Below, in pieces: positions 53,628 through 62,271 of a DNA stretch of 64,000 bases. Under the pieces are notes generated by a model. That model was not told the origin of the DNA. It saw only the letters and a program-made list of their open reading frames with translations, and ran no database searches. Position 1 is the stretch's first letter, and each line of letters begins with the position of its first letter. The position numbers were made by a program, and so were the translations under genes. This DNA comes from Undibacter mobilis (GTDB lineage Bacteria; Pseudomonadota; Alphaproteobacteria; Rhizobiales; Xanthobacteraceae): contig NZ_QRGO01000001.1 of assembly GCF_003367195.1 (NCBI RefSeq), positions 792,501 to 856,500 on the forward strand. Reading direction: 5' to 3'.

Positions 53628-55217
53628 TTGCGGATGCCATATCTTATGGATAACGATAGCGTCACAGGGGCTCTTCCTCCCGGGGAGTATCGCGTTTTGA
53701 GAGCACGCACCGTCCGCGCCGTGTTGGCGTCCGCTGCAGTTGTGGCGGCGATCGCGCTTGCCGGTTGCAATGCCGATATGGTGCCGAATGGCCGCGCCCA
53801 GGCGCCGCTGTCGGAAAAGATGCTGTCCGAAATCACCGCCAAGAACATGGACAAGGAATCGCCGATCCTCGTCCGCATCTTCAAGGAAGAATCCGAACTC
53901 GAGGTCTGGAAGCAGACCCGCGACGGCGAATACGCGCTGCTCAAGAGCTATCCGGTTTGCCGCTGGTCAGGCGATCTCGGCCCGAAGAAGAAGGAAGGCG
54001 ACCGCCAGGCGCCGGAAGGCTTCTATACGATCACGCCGGGTCAGATGAACCCGAACTCCAGCTACTACCTCGCCTTCAACACCGGCTTCCCGAACGCCTA
54101 TGACCGGTCGCACGGTTACACGGGCTCGGAGTTGATGGTGCATGGCGATTGCTCGTCGCGCGGCTGCTACGCGATGACCGATGAGCAGATCCAGGAAATC
54201 TACGCGCTGGCCCGCGAGTCGTTCTTCGGCGGCCAGAAGGCGTTTCAGCTGCAGGCCTTCCCGTTCCGCATGACGGCGCTGAACATGGCCAAGCATCGCA
54301 ACAGCCCGCACTTTGCGTTCTGGAAGATGCTCAAGGAAGGCTACGACAATTTCGAAGCAAGCAAGCAGGAGCCCAAGGTCGCGGTCTGCGAGAAGAAATA
54401 CGTCTTCGATCCCGCCGCGACGGACGACAAGCCGCTCAAGTTCAACGCCGCCGGCAAATGCCCGGTCTATCAGCTCGACCAGAACATCGCCGACGCCGTG
54501 CTTGATCACCGCCGCAAGGAACAGGTCCAGATGGCGCAGTACATTGCGCAGGGCGTCGCCACGGCAACGCCGCGTCATGGCATTGATGGCGGCATGAACC
54601 CCGTGTTCGCCGAGAAGCTGGGCGCGCAGGATGGCTACGACAGCAAGGGCCGCCCGATCCAGGTCGCCGCTGCGCCGGGCTCGCTGCCCCGCGGCGACGA
54701 TAAGCCGGCCCCTGCGACCATCGTGTCCGTGCCTCGCGCGCCGCAGACCCAGCCTGAACCCGCGCAAGTTCAGCTTGCCAGCGTACCGGTGCCGCAGCCG
54801 GCGCCCCTGCCAAAGGCCGGCGAAGCGCCGGTGCAATCCGCCTCGATCGGTGGCCTGATCGGAAATCTGTTTGGCAATTCCGGTACCGCCGATACGTCGG
54901 CGCAGGTTCAGGTCCCGCCGCCGGCCCCGAGCAATGCCGCACCTGCGGCCCGCACAACGGCTCGGCCGTTGACCCGCACCGCCAATGTCGCTCCCGTTAG
55001 CCCGCCGGCGAAGCCGAAGGCCGTCGCCGCTGCACCGGCAGCCGCCTCGCCGCGTGTGGCTCAGGCAGAGCCCAGCGCTGCAGCGGCCGAACCGGCGCCC
55101 CAGCTCCGCACCGCCTTCTCGGCGCAACCGGCAAACAGCGGCGGCGTACTGACCGGCGCTCAGCCGGTCATGCCCGTGGGGTCATTCGATCAGCGCTGGT
55201 CCGGCGGCGTTCGCTGA
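53628..55217 (+). CDS. L,D-transpeptidase (YkuD) lipoprotein with disordered tail
   Basis: A 529-residue envelope protein. A lipobox LAGC gives a lipidated Cys47. Residues 77-185 form the YkuD catalytic domain with His172, Ser177, Gly179 and catalytic Cys180 (VHGDCSSRGCYAMTD). YkuD enzymes make 3-3 peptidoglycan links or attach lipoproteins. From residue 350 the chain is Pro/Ala-rich and disordered, ending with a short conserved-looking SFDQRWSGGVR. The start may be TTG 53628, ATG 53634 or ATG 53646. The large N-terminal region before the lipobox is unusual. Confidence 0.88.
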   Translation: MRMPYLMDNDSVTGALPPGEYRVLRARTVRAVLASAAVVAAIALAGCNADMVPNGRAQAPLSEKMLSEITAKNMDKESPILVRIFKEESELEVWKQTRDGEYALLKSYPVCRWSGDLGPKKKEGDRQAPEGFYTITPGQMNPNSSYYLAFNTGFPNAYDRSHGYTGSELMVHGDCSSRGCYAMTDEQIQEIYALARESFFGGQKAFQLQAFPFRMTALNMAKHRNSPHFAFWKMLKEGYDNFEASKQEPKVAVCEKKYVFDPAATDDKPLKFNAAGKCPVYQLDQNIADAVLDHRRKEQVQMAQYIAQGVATATPRHGIDGGMNPVFAEKLGAQDGYDSKGRPIQVAAAPGSLPRGDDKPAPATIVSVPRAPQTQPEPAQVQLASVPVPQPAPLPKAGEAPVQSASIGGLIGNLFGNSGTADTSAQVQVPPPAPSNAAPAARTTARPLTRTANVAPVSPPAKPKAVAAAPAAASPRVAQAEPSAAAAEPAPQLRTAFSAQPANSGGVLTGAQPVMPVGSFDQRWSGGVR

Positions 55218-55289
55218 TCGATCTCTCGCCTTGTGGACTCCTCGCGCGCCCGGCTTGAACGCCGGGCCCGGGCTGCGAGATTGCTATTC

Positions 55290-55544
55290 ATGGATTGCTT
55301 CGTCTACGTCCTCGGGTGTCGCAGCGGCGGCCGCGCGCTGACTTATGTCGGCTGGACGCATGACATCGAACGACGGCTCGCCCAGCACAACACCGGCAAG
55401 GGCGCGCGCTCGACCCGCGGCCGCACCTGGCAATTACTGCATTCGGAATGTTTCGCCACCAAGACGGAAGCCATGAGCCGGGAGTGGCATCTCAAGCGCG
55501 AACGCGCCTTCCGCAAGGAACTGGCGCAGCGGATCCTTGGCTAA
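55290..55544 (+). CDS. GIY-YIG nuclease-family protein
   Basis: An 84-residue single-domain protein of the GIY-YIG superfamily (UPF0213/YhbQ-like). The family marks are the YVLG strand near residue 6, TYVGWTHDIERRLAQHN near 21-37, with the catalytic-type Arg, and the Glu in TKTEAMSREWHLK near 58-70. Starting at ATG 55290 fits the family; a GTG 19 codons upstream (55233) is possible. It is probably a small endonuclease or DNA-processing enzyme; partners unknown. It is 9 nt from the converging small protein gene. Confidence 0.87.
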   Translation: MDCFVYVLGCRSGGRALTYVGWTHDIERRLAQHNTGKGARSTRGRTWQLLHSECFATKTEAMSREWHLKRERAFRKELAQRILG

Positions 55545-55553
55545 TCGCCGCGG

Positions 55554-55817
55554 CTAGTTGGGACGGCCTTCGTCGGCAGCCGCTGCCATCGCGCGCGTGA
55601 GGTCGACGAGATCGCCTTCAACTTCGCTCAGCCGCTCGGTCAGCGTGAGGTAGCGCTGGGTCGAAGCGCCGTCGGCCGCCCACGCGCCGACACGACGCGC
55701 CGCCTCGGGCTGCTCGGCCATGTCGGCGATGAGGCCATCGATCGCGGCCTCAAGCTCGTCGCGTTCCTTCACCAGCGTGTTGAAACGGGCGACGCGGTCT
55801 TCGGATTTCTTGCTCAT
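55554..55817 (-). CDS. Small predicted coiled-coil protein
   Basis: An 87-residue acidic protein with no family I recognise. Heptad-like helices run through residues 5-40 (RFNTLVKERDELEAAIDGL...) and 55-83 (YLTLTERLSEVEGDLVDLTRAM), split by a short turn, suggesting a helical hairpin or dimeric coiled coil. No signal peptide or membrane segment. It lies 67 nt downstream of the YccF gene, both leftward. Confidence 0.6.
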   Translation of the reverse strand: MSKKSEDRVARFNTLVKERDELEAAIDGLIADMAEQPEAARRVGAWAADGASTQRYLTLTERLSEVEGDLVDLTRAMAAAADEGRPN

Positions 55818-55884
55818 CGCTTTGCTATCGCAATCGTGTCGTCATTAGCCGCCTTATCTAGGCGGGAAACGGCCGCAATCCAAG

Positions 55885-56289
55885 TCACGCCGGAACGATG
55901 ACCTTGCCGATCGGCCACAAGGCCAGGCCCGCCAGTTTCAGGTGAGCCCAGGCAAAGGGGATTCCGATGATGGTGACAGCAAGCAGAAGCGCCGTCAGCA
56001 GATGTCCGAGAGCCAGCCACCAGCCGGCCAGCACGAACCAGATGATGTTGCCAAGAAAGCCGAGGGTCCCGGTGCCGATGTCGTCCCGGCCGAAATATTC
56101 ATCGCGCGGCACCGCGCGCTGTCCGAACGGCAGCAGCGTGTAGGCGGCGATGGTGAAAGCCGCCCTGGCCCATGGCAGGCCAATGATGGTGATCGCCATA
56201 ATCACGGCGGCAATCGCCCAGCCGACGGCCATCCAGAAGCCGCCGAACACGATCCAGAGCAGATTGAACAGCAGCGAAAACGGTCCCAA
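55885..56289 (-). CDS. YccF-like inner-membrane protein
   Basis: A 134-residue protein with four hydrophobic segments, in two repeats each containing W-(A/I)-(V)-F/G-G-x-W and ending ITIIGLPWA and VTIIGIPFAWAHLKL. That duplicated ITIIG(L/I)P motif is the mark of YccF/DUF307. I start at TTG 56289, where GGGAG sits 7 nt upstream; the frame extends 12 codons further. Its function is not known in any organism, as far as I am aware. Confidence 0.85.
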   Translation of the reverse strand: MGPFSLLFNLLWIVFGGFWMAVGWAIAAVIMAITIIGLPWARAAFTIAAYTLLPFGQRAVPRDEYFGRDDIGTGTLGFLGNIIWFVLAGWWLALGHLLTALLLAVTIIGIPFAWAHLKLAGLALWPIGKVIVPA

Positions 56290-56363
56290 GGCAAGTCTCC
56301 CGCGCGGGCATGACGCCAAGTCCATGTAGCGACAGGCGCGCGGGATTTAAAGAGGCCCCGGCC

Positions 56364-57668
56364 TCACTTCATCAGAAGCTGTGGCAGGAACAGCGACAGG
56401 CTGGGAATGCTGGCAAGCAGCAGAAGCCGGACGCAGTCCGCGGCGAGGAACGGGAGCACACCGCGCGCCGCGACCTCGAATTTCAGCTTCTCGGTGACCG
56501 AGGCGATGATGAAGAGGTTCATACCGACCGGCGGCGTGATCAGGCCGATTTCGACGACGGACGTCACCAGCACGCCGAACCAGATCGGGTCGTAGCCGAG
56601 CTTGATGATCAGCGGAAAGAAGATCGGCAGCGTGATCAGCATCATCGACAGGCTATCGAGGAAGCAGCCGAGGATGATGTAGATCACCAGGATGATCAGG
56701 ATGACGCCGAAGGGTGGCAGATTGAAGCGGTTGATCAGCTCCAGCAGCAATGTCGGCAGCGTCGAGGTCTCGATGAAGAACTGCAGCACCGAGGTGCCGA
56801 CAAGGATGAGGAAGATGACGGCTGTGGTCTGCGCCGTTTCGACCAGCGACTCGCGCACCACATCCCACGTCAGCTTGCCCCTTGCGGCGGCGAGCACCAT
56901 CGCGCCGAAGGCGCCGACCGCAGCCGCTTCCGTCGGCGACGCGATGTTCAGATAGATGCTGCCCATCACAGCGCCAAACAGAAGGGCGACCGGCGCGAGC
57001 TGGCCGAAGGCCGCGCGCTTCGCTGCAGCATTGGAGCGCGGGGCGCGGGGTGCCATCGCCGGCCGCAGCGTGACGACGATAAAGACCGCGACGACATAGA
57101 GAACCGCGGCCAGGATGCCGGGAATCATGCCGGCGAGGAACATGCGGCCGATCGATTGCTCGGTCATGATCGCGTAGATGACCATGATGATGCTCGGCGG
57201 GATCAGGATGCCGAGCGTGCCACCGGCCGCGACGACGCCCGCCGACAGACGGTCGTCATAGCCCAGCGCCCGCATCTCGGGGATCGCCACGCGGGCCATG
57301 GTGGCGGCCGTCGCCAGACTCGAACCGCACACCGCGCCGAACAGCGCGCAGGCGCCGACCGTCGCCGACGCCAGACCGCCACGCCAGTGGCCGATCAAGG
57401 CGTGCAGCGCCTGATAGAGCGATGCCGACAATCCGGCACGGGCGGCGAAGGCGCCCATCATCACGAACAGCGGAATCACCGATAACGAGTACGGGACCAC
57501 TGTGACGAAAGGCTGCGAACCGAGCACGAAGCCGAGACTCGTCCAGCCGTTGATGGCGACGCCGCCGACGATACCGACGATGCCCATGGCGATCGCGACA
57601 GGAACGCGCAGACCGATGAGGACTAGAAGTGAGAGGACGCCGATGGCGCCAATAATGGGAGGAGACAT
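56364..57668 (-). CDS. TRAP transporter large permease (DctM family), second system
   Basis: A 434-residue membrane protein with about 12 segments. DctM markers are PLFVMMGAFAARAG near residue 59, GSSLATAATMARVAIPEM near 111 and GTLGILIPPSIIMVIYA near 148. The start at ATG 57668 overlaps the small permease stop by one base (TAATG). It is the last gene of the leftward citryl-CoA lyase/CoA ligase/TRAP operon and ends 75 nt from the YccF gene. The substrate is probably an organic acid that the enzymes upstream in the operon process. Confidence 0.92.
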   Translation of the reverse strand: MSPPIIGAIGVLSLLVLIGLRVPVAIAMGIVGIVGGVAINGWTSLGFVLGSQPFVTVVPYSLSVIPLFVMMGAFAARAGLSASLYQALHALIGHWRGGLASATVGACALFGAVCGSSLATAATMARVAIPEMRALGYDDRLSAGVVAAGGTLGILIPPSIIMVIYAIMTEQSIGRMFLAGMIPGILAAVLYVVAVFIVVTLRPAMAPRAPRSNAAAKRAAFGQLAPVALLFGAVMGSIYLNIASPTEAAAVGAFGAMVLAAARGKLTWDVVRESLVETAQTTAVIFLILVGTSVLQFFIETSTLPTLLLELINRFNLPPFGVILIILVIYIILGCFLDSLSMMLITLPIFFPLIIKLGYDPIWFGVLVTSVVEIGLITPPVGMNLFIIASVTEKLKFEVAARGVLPFLAADCVRLLLLASIPSLSLFLPQLLMK

Positions 57669-58159
57669 TACTCGACAGCCTTTGCCGGCAGGCCGTGGCG
57701 CCACAGCTGCACCATCAGCACGATATTGGCGAATACGGATAGCGCGATGCCGACAAGGAACGGCGTCCAGTACCAGGACATGGGAATGCCGATGGTCTGG
57801 CTGCGGTCATGCGCCTCGTTGAGCGCCTGCTGATAGGAGAACCACAGCACGCCGCACAGAAAGGCGATCGCCAGCATCGCGGCGATGATGCGCAATGCGA
57901 GCTGCACCCGATTCGGCGCCCGTTCCACGAACAGATCGATGGCGACATGCTGATCGGACAAGAACGCGTGCGGGATGGCCAGCATGGCGCCGGTCAGCAC
58001 GCAGAGCTGCATCATGTCGACCATGCCTGCGACCGTGAAGGTCGAGACGCTGCGCAGGAAGATATCGGCCATGGTGAGCAGCACGCCGATGACGAACATG
58101 AAGGTCGCGGCAAAGGAGACGAAGCGGAGACCCCGTTCGCTCGCTGATTCGAAAGTCAT
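57668..58159 (-). CDS. TRAP transporter small permease (DctQ family), second system
   Basis: A 163-residue inner-membrane protein with four hydrophobic segments. The region LSDQHVAIDLFVERAPN near residues 67-83 corresponds to the DctQ signature. It should complete the TRAP importer between the binding protein and the large permease. It shares one base with the large permease start and is separated from the binding protein gene by 68 nt containing a strong hairpin. Confidence 0.9.
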   Translation of the reverse strand: MTFESASERGLRFVSFAATFMFVIGVLLTMADIFLRSVSTFTVAGMVDMMQLCVLTGAMLAIPHAFLSDQHVAIDLFVERAPNRVQLALRIIAAMLAIAFLCGVLWFSYQQALNEAHDRSQTIGIPMSWYWTPFLVGIALSVFANIVLMVQLWRHGLPAKAVE

Positions 58160-58185
58160 CTCAGCCCCCGGGCTGTTGAAGATCG

Positions 58186-58214
58186 GCGCCGGGAAGGTAC
58201 GGCCCTCCCGGCGC
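58186..58214 (-). other. Hairpin between TRAP binding-protein and small permease genes
   Basis: A 9-bp perfect stem GCGCCGGGA/TCCCGGCGC with an 11-nt loop fills the intergenic space. There is no T-run downstream on the leftward transcript, so it is more likely to stabilise upstream mRNA than to stop transcription. Confidence 0.7.
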
Positions 58215-58227
58215 GCAGTCGCATAAC

Positions 58228-59232
58228 TTATTCGTATTTCTTGAGCGTCGTGACCATCGCGTCGTAGATCTCACGCGAATTGGGGACGGTCTTGGCCTGC
58301 TCGTCGATGTACTGATCGACCACCGGCTTCATCTTGGCGCGCCATTCGTCGCGCCGCGCATCCGGCATGTCGACGATCTTGTTGCCCGCCTTGCGCGCCG
58401 TCTCCATCGCAGCGTCGTCGGTTTCCTTCCACAGCTTGGTCCAGATTTCGACCAGGAAGGGCCGGCTGTCGTCGATCACCTTGCGGATATCCGGCGGCAG
58501 CGAATTGTAGCGGTTCTCGTTCATCAGCGTGTACATGGCGACCGCGTCGATGCGGGCGTTGAGATGGTTCTTGAAGATCTCGTAGACCTTGAAGGCGCCG
58601 ACCGGGCCCCACGGCATGACGTTCCCGTCGATGACGCCGCGTTCCGCGCTTTCATAGATCTGCGTCGGCGGCATGCCGACCGGCGTTGCACCAATGGCGG
58701 TCAGCATCGCCGTGACGCTCGGTGTCGGCGCGCGGGTGCGCACGCCCTTGAGCTGATCGAGATCGGTAATCGGCGCGCGCGTATGCACCGCGCTCGGTTC
58801 GGTGATGGTCATGTTGAGCATCACGGTGCCTGGATAGTCCGCCTTGAGGTACTTGTCGTAGAGCTCCATCAGCGCCTTGGTGCCGCCGGCGGCGGTCTTG
58901 ATGGTGAATGGCAGTTCCATCAAGGTCGTGCGCGGATGGCGGCCACGCGGGATCGCCGGAATGCTGACCGCGACATCGACCACGCCGGTGCGGACCTGGT
59001 CGAACTGCTTGGTCGCGTCGCCAAGCGCCGAGCCGGCCGAGAAGATGGTGAACTTCACCCGGCCGTTGGTCTTCTCCTCGATCATTTTCGCCCAGGGCTC
59101 CATCGCGCGCGTCTGGATGAAATGAGTCGGCGGGAACATCAGAGACATCTTGAGCTCGTACTCGGCGGCAACGGCTGCGTTGCCGGCCACGAGGGCGACG
59201 GCCGCCCCGAGCAGTATCGATTTCATTCGCAT
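58228..59232 (-). CDS. TRAP transporter substrate-binding protein (DctP family), second system
   Basis: A 334-residue periplasmic protein. I start at ATG 59232 (MRMKSILL) because GGAGG stands 5 nt upstream; the signal peptide then ends AVAA near residue 24. DctP features include FSAGSALGDATKQFDQVRTGVVDV, LKGVRTRAPTPSVTAM near residue 155 and AERGVIDGNVMPWG near 197. The arginine in GVRTRAP should bind a carboxylate. It follows the CoA ligase gene, so the likely ligand is the acid that the ligase activates. Confidence 0.92.
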   Translation of the reverse strand: MRMKSILLGAAVALVAGNAAVAAEYELKMSLMFPPTHFIQTRAMEPWAKMIEEKTNGRVKFTIFSAGSALGDATKQFDQVRTGVVDVAVSIPAIPRGRHPRTTLMELPFTIKTAAGGTKALMELYDKYLKADYPGTVMLNMTITEPSAVHTRAPITDLDQLKGVRTRAPTPSVTAMLTAIGATPVGMPPTQIYESAERGVIDGNVMPWGPVGAFKVYEIFKNHLNARIDAVAMYTLMNENRYNSLPPDIRKVIDDSRPFLVEIWTKLWKETDDAAMETARKAGNKIVDMPDARRDEWRAKMKPVVDQYIDEQAKTVPNSREIYDAMVTTLKKYE

Positions 59233-59264
59233 GCTTACCTCCCTGGCTTTTTTCATTGTCATGG

Positions 59265-60593
59265 TCATGCACCGCTTGGCGCGGCTTCGGAAAAGTCCAC
59301 GATTTTGGACTTGTAGTCGCTTCGCGGCAGCGAGCCGAAAGGCACAAGTTCAACGGCTGCCGAGAACACAAGTTTGGCGCGGATGTCGCTTTCGATGCGT
59401 TTGGCGAGGCCGTCCGCGCCGCCAACCTTTTCCGCCATTTCGACGACCACCTTGAGCGGCGGGTTCTGCTTGACGCCCTTCACCCCTGGCCGGATCGAGA
59501 TCACGCCGCTGACATCCGGCTGAAAACGGTGCACGACCTCGCGGACGGCGGACGGAAACACATTGACGCCGCGCACGATGAGCATGTCGTCGGTGCGGCC
59601 GATGCAGCGCACGCGCGGCGAGGTGCGGCCGCAGGCGCAAGGCTCGGTCCAGATCACGACATGATCGCGGGTGCGGAAGCGCAGCAGCGGTGCGGCCTGC
59701 TGGCGCAGATGCGTCAGCACCAGTTCGCCGCGCGCGCCATTGGTGAGCGGCACCGCGTCGCCGTTATCGGGATCGATCAGTTCGATGTGCACATACCCGC
59801 GGCCGCCAAGATGCATGCCGTGCTTGTGCGGGCATTCGCCCCAGAGCGACGGCGAGATATCGCCAATGCCCATGGCTTCGGTCACTTGCGCGCCCCACGC
59901 ATCTTCGAGCTGGGCCCGCATCGCCGGCTCGCCGCCGCCGGGCTCGCCCGCGACCAGCAGGTTCTTCACGCTGCTGGCCCTGAGGTCGAACTTGCGGTCG
60001 CGCGCCCATTCGGCGAGATGCAGCGCGTAAGACGGCGTCAGCGCGATCGCTTCGGCCTTGAGCAGACGCACCGCCATCATCAGCCGCTCGGTGTTGCCGC
60101 TGCCGACGGGGATATGACACATGCCGAGCTTGGCGAAGGCATCAAGCGCCGCGCCGGCAACGAAGGGCCCGGCGCCATAGGTCGTGATGATGCGCGTGCC
60201 CGGACCAATGCCGGCCGCGGTGTAGCTGCGCGCGGAGGTCGTCACCCAATTGTTCACGTCGCCGGCGGTCAGCGGGATGTAGCTCGGCACGCCGGTGGTG
60301 CCGCTGGTCGAATAAATGCGCGCCACCTTGTCCATGGGCACCGCCAGATGGGTGCCGATCGGCTGGTCGTCGGTGCGCGTGGCGCGCAGCTCGTCTTTCT
60401 CGGTCGTCGGCAGCTTGGCGATGTCATCGAGACCGCCGACATCGGCCGGCGTTTCGAAGCCGGCCTTGCGCAGCTTTTGCTGATAGAAAGGCGAATTGGC
60501 GAACAGATACTTGATCTGCTCGCGATACAGCGCATCGTCCAGGCGGACCTGCTCGGGCCAGGGAAGCGTTTCGACGTTCGGTTCGAGAATCAT
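59265..60593 (-). CDS. PaaK-like CoA ligase (phenylacetate-CoA ligase family)
   Basis: A 442-residue adenylate-forming CoA ligase of the phenylacetate-CoA ligase family. The AMP-binding P-loop is YSTSGTTGVPSYIPLT near residue 93; later motifs are EAMGIGDISPSLWGE near 243, LTHLRQQAAPLLRFRTRDHV near 293 and GRTDDMLIVRGVNVFP near 333, followed by the PaaK C-terminal domain. It would turn a carboxylic acid into its CoA thioester using ATP. It is coupled to a citryl-CoA lyase-like gene upstream and a TRAP importer downstream, so phenylacetate is an unlikely substrate; a tri- or dicarboxylate or hydroxy acid is a better guess. Confidence 0.9.
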   Translation of the reverse strand: MILEPNVETLPWPEQVRLDDALYREQIKYLFANSPFYQQKLRKAGFETPADVGGLDDIAKLPTTEKDELRATRTDDQPIGTHLAVPMDKVARIYSTSGTTGVPSYIPLTAGDVNNWVTTSARSYTAAGIGPGTRIITTYGAGPFVAGAALDAFAKLGMCHIPVGSGNTERLMMAVRLLKAEAIALTPSYALHLAEWARDRKFDLRASSVKNLLVAGEPGGGEPAMRAQLEDAWGAQVTEAMGIGDISPSLWGECPHKHGMHLGGRGYVHIELIDPDNGDAVPLTNGARGELVLTHLRQQAAPLLRFRTRDHVVIWTEPCACGRTSPRVRCIGRTDDMLIVRGVNVFPSAVREVVHRFQPDVSGVISIRPGVKGVKQNPPLKVVVEMAEKVGGADGLAKRIESDIRAKLVFSAAVELVPFGSLPRSDYKSKIVDFSEAAPSGA

Positions 60594-60600
60594 GCGACTG

Positions 60601-61380
60601 TTATTTCTTCACGTATTTGATGGCTTCTTCGCCGTGGTGGGCCATGAGGAAGCCGATGGGAGTTTCTTGCTCTTCGGCGAGGTGACCGAGCAGCCCCGCG
60701 GTGCGCGCGAGCAGCGGAATGCCTTTGATGATGGCGGGTGGGAAATCGAGATCGAGCAGCACGGCCGCGATCGCCATCGACACGTTCATCGGGAGTGGCC
60801 GCTTCCACACTTCGGCAGCGGCGGCCGGGAACAGCCGCGCCAGCGCAATGTGAGCGCCGGCTGCGCCTTCACGGTCGGCGAGTTCGAGAATGCGCTCGGA
60901 GCGCGGGTCGACCGGATGATGAACCGGGTGACCGAAGCCCGGCAGCTTGCCGCCGCTGGCCCGCGTTTCCTGGGCGATGGCAAGAACGGCGTCGGCAGGT
61001 TTGGCGCCGGCTTTGACGCGCTCTTGCGCCGCCATCAGGACACGCCCGCACAGTTCGGATGTGCCCAGCACAACCGACCCACAGCCGAGAATGCCGGCGG
61101 CGACCGCGGCCTGCAGGCAGGCCGGATCGGCGGCATAGGTCATGCGCGAGGCCTGCGCGGTGGGCGTCAGGCCGTGCTCCGCAATCGCGATCAACAGGAG
61201 GTCGAGAAAGAACCGCTGCTTTTCCGTGGGCTCGCGGCCCGTGACCAACAGGAAAAAGTACTCGGTGAATGTCAGGCGGCCCATGAGGTCGCGGCACAGG
61301 TCCTTGCCGCGCACTTCAATGCTGGAGGCATCGGACGTGCAGATTGAGGTCGTCGCCGGCCCCGCTTTGCCGATCAGCAT
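60601..61380 (-). CDS. Citryl-CoA lyase-like (citrate synthase-type) protein
   Basis: A 259-residue protein resembling the C-terminal half of citrate synthase and the citryl-CoA lyase of Hydrogenobacter. The citrate-synthase signature appears as LPGFGHPVHHPVDPRSERIL (with the catalytic His and the DPR), and LARTAGLLGHLAEEQ carries the later active-site arginine region. It would cleave a hydroxyacyl-CoA, such as citryl-CoA, to acetyl-CoA and a 2-oxo acid, or run the reverse. ATG 61380 is chosen for family length; the frame is open well upstream across the promoter region. It is first in the leftward operon, 7 nt before the CoA ligase. Confidence 0.85.
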   Translation of the reverse strand: MLIGKAGPATTSICTSDASSIEVRGKDLCRDLMGRLTFTEYFFLLVTGREPTEKQRFFLDLLLIAIAEHGLTPTAQASRMTYAADPACLQAAVAAGILGCGSVVLGTSELCGRVLMAAQERVKAGAKPADAVLAIAQETRASGGKLPGFGHPVHHPVDPRSERILELADREGAAGAHIALARLFPAAAAEVWKRPLPMNVSMAIAAVLLDLDFPPAIIKGIPLLARTAGLLGHLAEEQETPIGFLMAHHGEEAIKYVKK

Positions 61381-61485
61381 GGCGCGCGCCCCGAAACAAA
61401 ATCCGTGACGATCGCGCTTTGCCCCGAAAAGGCGAAGCGATGCGTTGCCGCCGCTGCCATTGCGCCTACTCCCTGCCTGACTATT

Positions 61486-61496
61486 TTGTAGGACAA
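61486..61496. promoter_or_regulatory. GntR-type operator between the divergent lyase and GntR genes
   Basis: TTGTAGGACAA (TTGT-N3-ACAA) lies in the divergent promoter region, within a wider TATTTTGTAGGACAATA. GTTGTCAAC at 61513-61521 is a second, weaker inverted repeat. Both fit the sites bound by FCD-type GntR proteins such as the one starting at 61549. Confidence 0.6.
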
Positions 61497-61548
61497 TACT
61501 GCCCGGCAGAGAGTTGTCAACCGGTGCGAAGCACCGTATTGAAGGCGG

Positions 61549-62253
61549 GTGCTCGATCATCCCGACCCAGACCTGACTGACGACAGCGCCAGCGGCAAAG
61601 GCCGCGGCACCACGGTCGAGCGGCTGGTCGAAAATCTGCGCGAAGGCATTCTCTATGGCCGCTATGCCGCCGGTCAGCGGCTGATCGAGGCCGACCTGAC
61701 GCGTGCGTTCGGCGTCAGCCGCGGCCCGTTGCGCGAAGCATTTCGCCGGCTGTCCGCCGAGGGACTGATCGAAAGCGTGCCAAACCGCGGCGCGGTGGTG
61801 CGAAGGCTGACGCTCAAGGAAACCCGCGAGCTGTTCCAGATCCGCACCGCGCTGGAAATGCTGGCGGCGCAACTCGCCGCCGCCAACATTTCATCCCCGG
61901 GCGTGCGCGAAAAATTCGAAGCCGCGATCGCGCCGATCTGGAACGACTCGCCGCGCAACATGCCGCTGGCCTATCTCGACGAGAACAAGCTGTTCCATCA
62001 AGCCGTTGTCGATGCGAGCGGCAATGAACAACTGGCCTCGGTCGGCCGGCAGATGCAACTGCCGCTAATCATGTTTCAATTGAGCGGCGCTTTGACGGTG
62101 GACATTCTGGCGCAATCGAACGCCGAACATCGCGCGGTGGCCAAGGCCATCCTCGCCGGCGACGGCGCCGCGGCGGCCGAACAGATGCGCAAGCATCTGG
62201 ACCGCGCCAACCGCTTTTCCGAGCAGCTGCCGCCGCAGGTTTTCAGGCAATAA
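61549..62253 (+). CDS. GntR-family regulator, FCD type, second copy
   Basis: A 234-residue regulator with an N-terminal winged helix (about residues 22-88, LTRAFGVSRGPLREAFRRLSAEGLIES) and an FCD domain with ligands in LDENKLFHQAV, NAEHRAV and MRKHLDRAN. GTG 61549 has GAAGG upstream. It is divergent from the lyase/CoA-ligase/TRAP operon with a TTGT/ACAA site between them, so it probably controls that operon and itself. It converges with phnC. Confidence 0.92.
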   Translation: MLDHPDPDLTDDSASGKGRGTTVERLVENLREGILYGRYAAGQRLIEADLTRAFGVSRGPLREAFRRLSAEGLIESVPNRGAVVRRLTLKETRELFQIRTALEMLAAQLAAANISSPGVREKFEAAIAPIWNDSPRNMPLAYLDENKLFHQAVVDASGNEQLASVGRQMQLPLIMFQLSGALTVDILAQSNAEHRAVAKAILAGDGAAAAEQMRKHLDRANRFSEQLPPQVFRQ

Positions 62254-62271
62254 AACAACCGCCGGTCGGCA

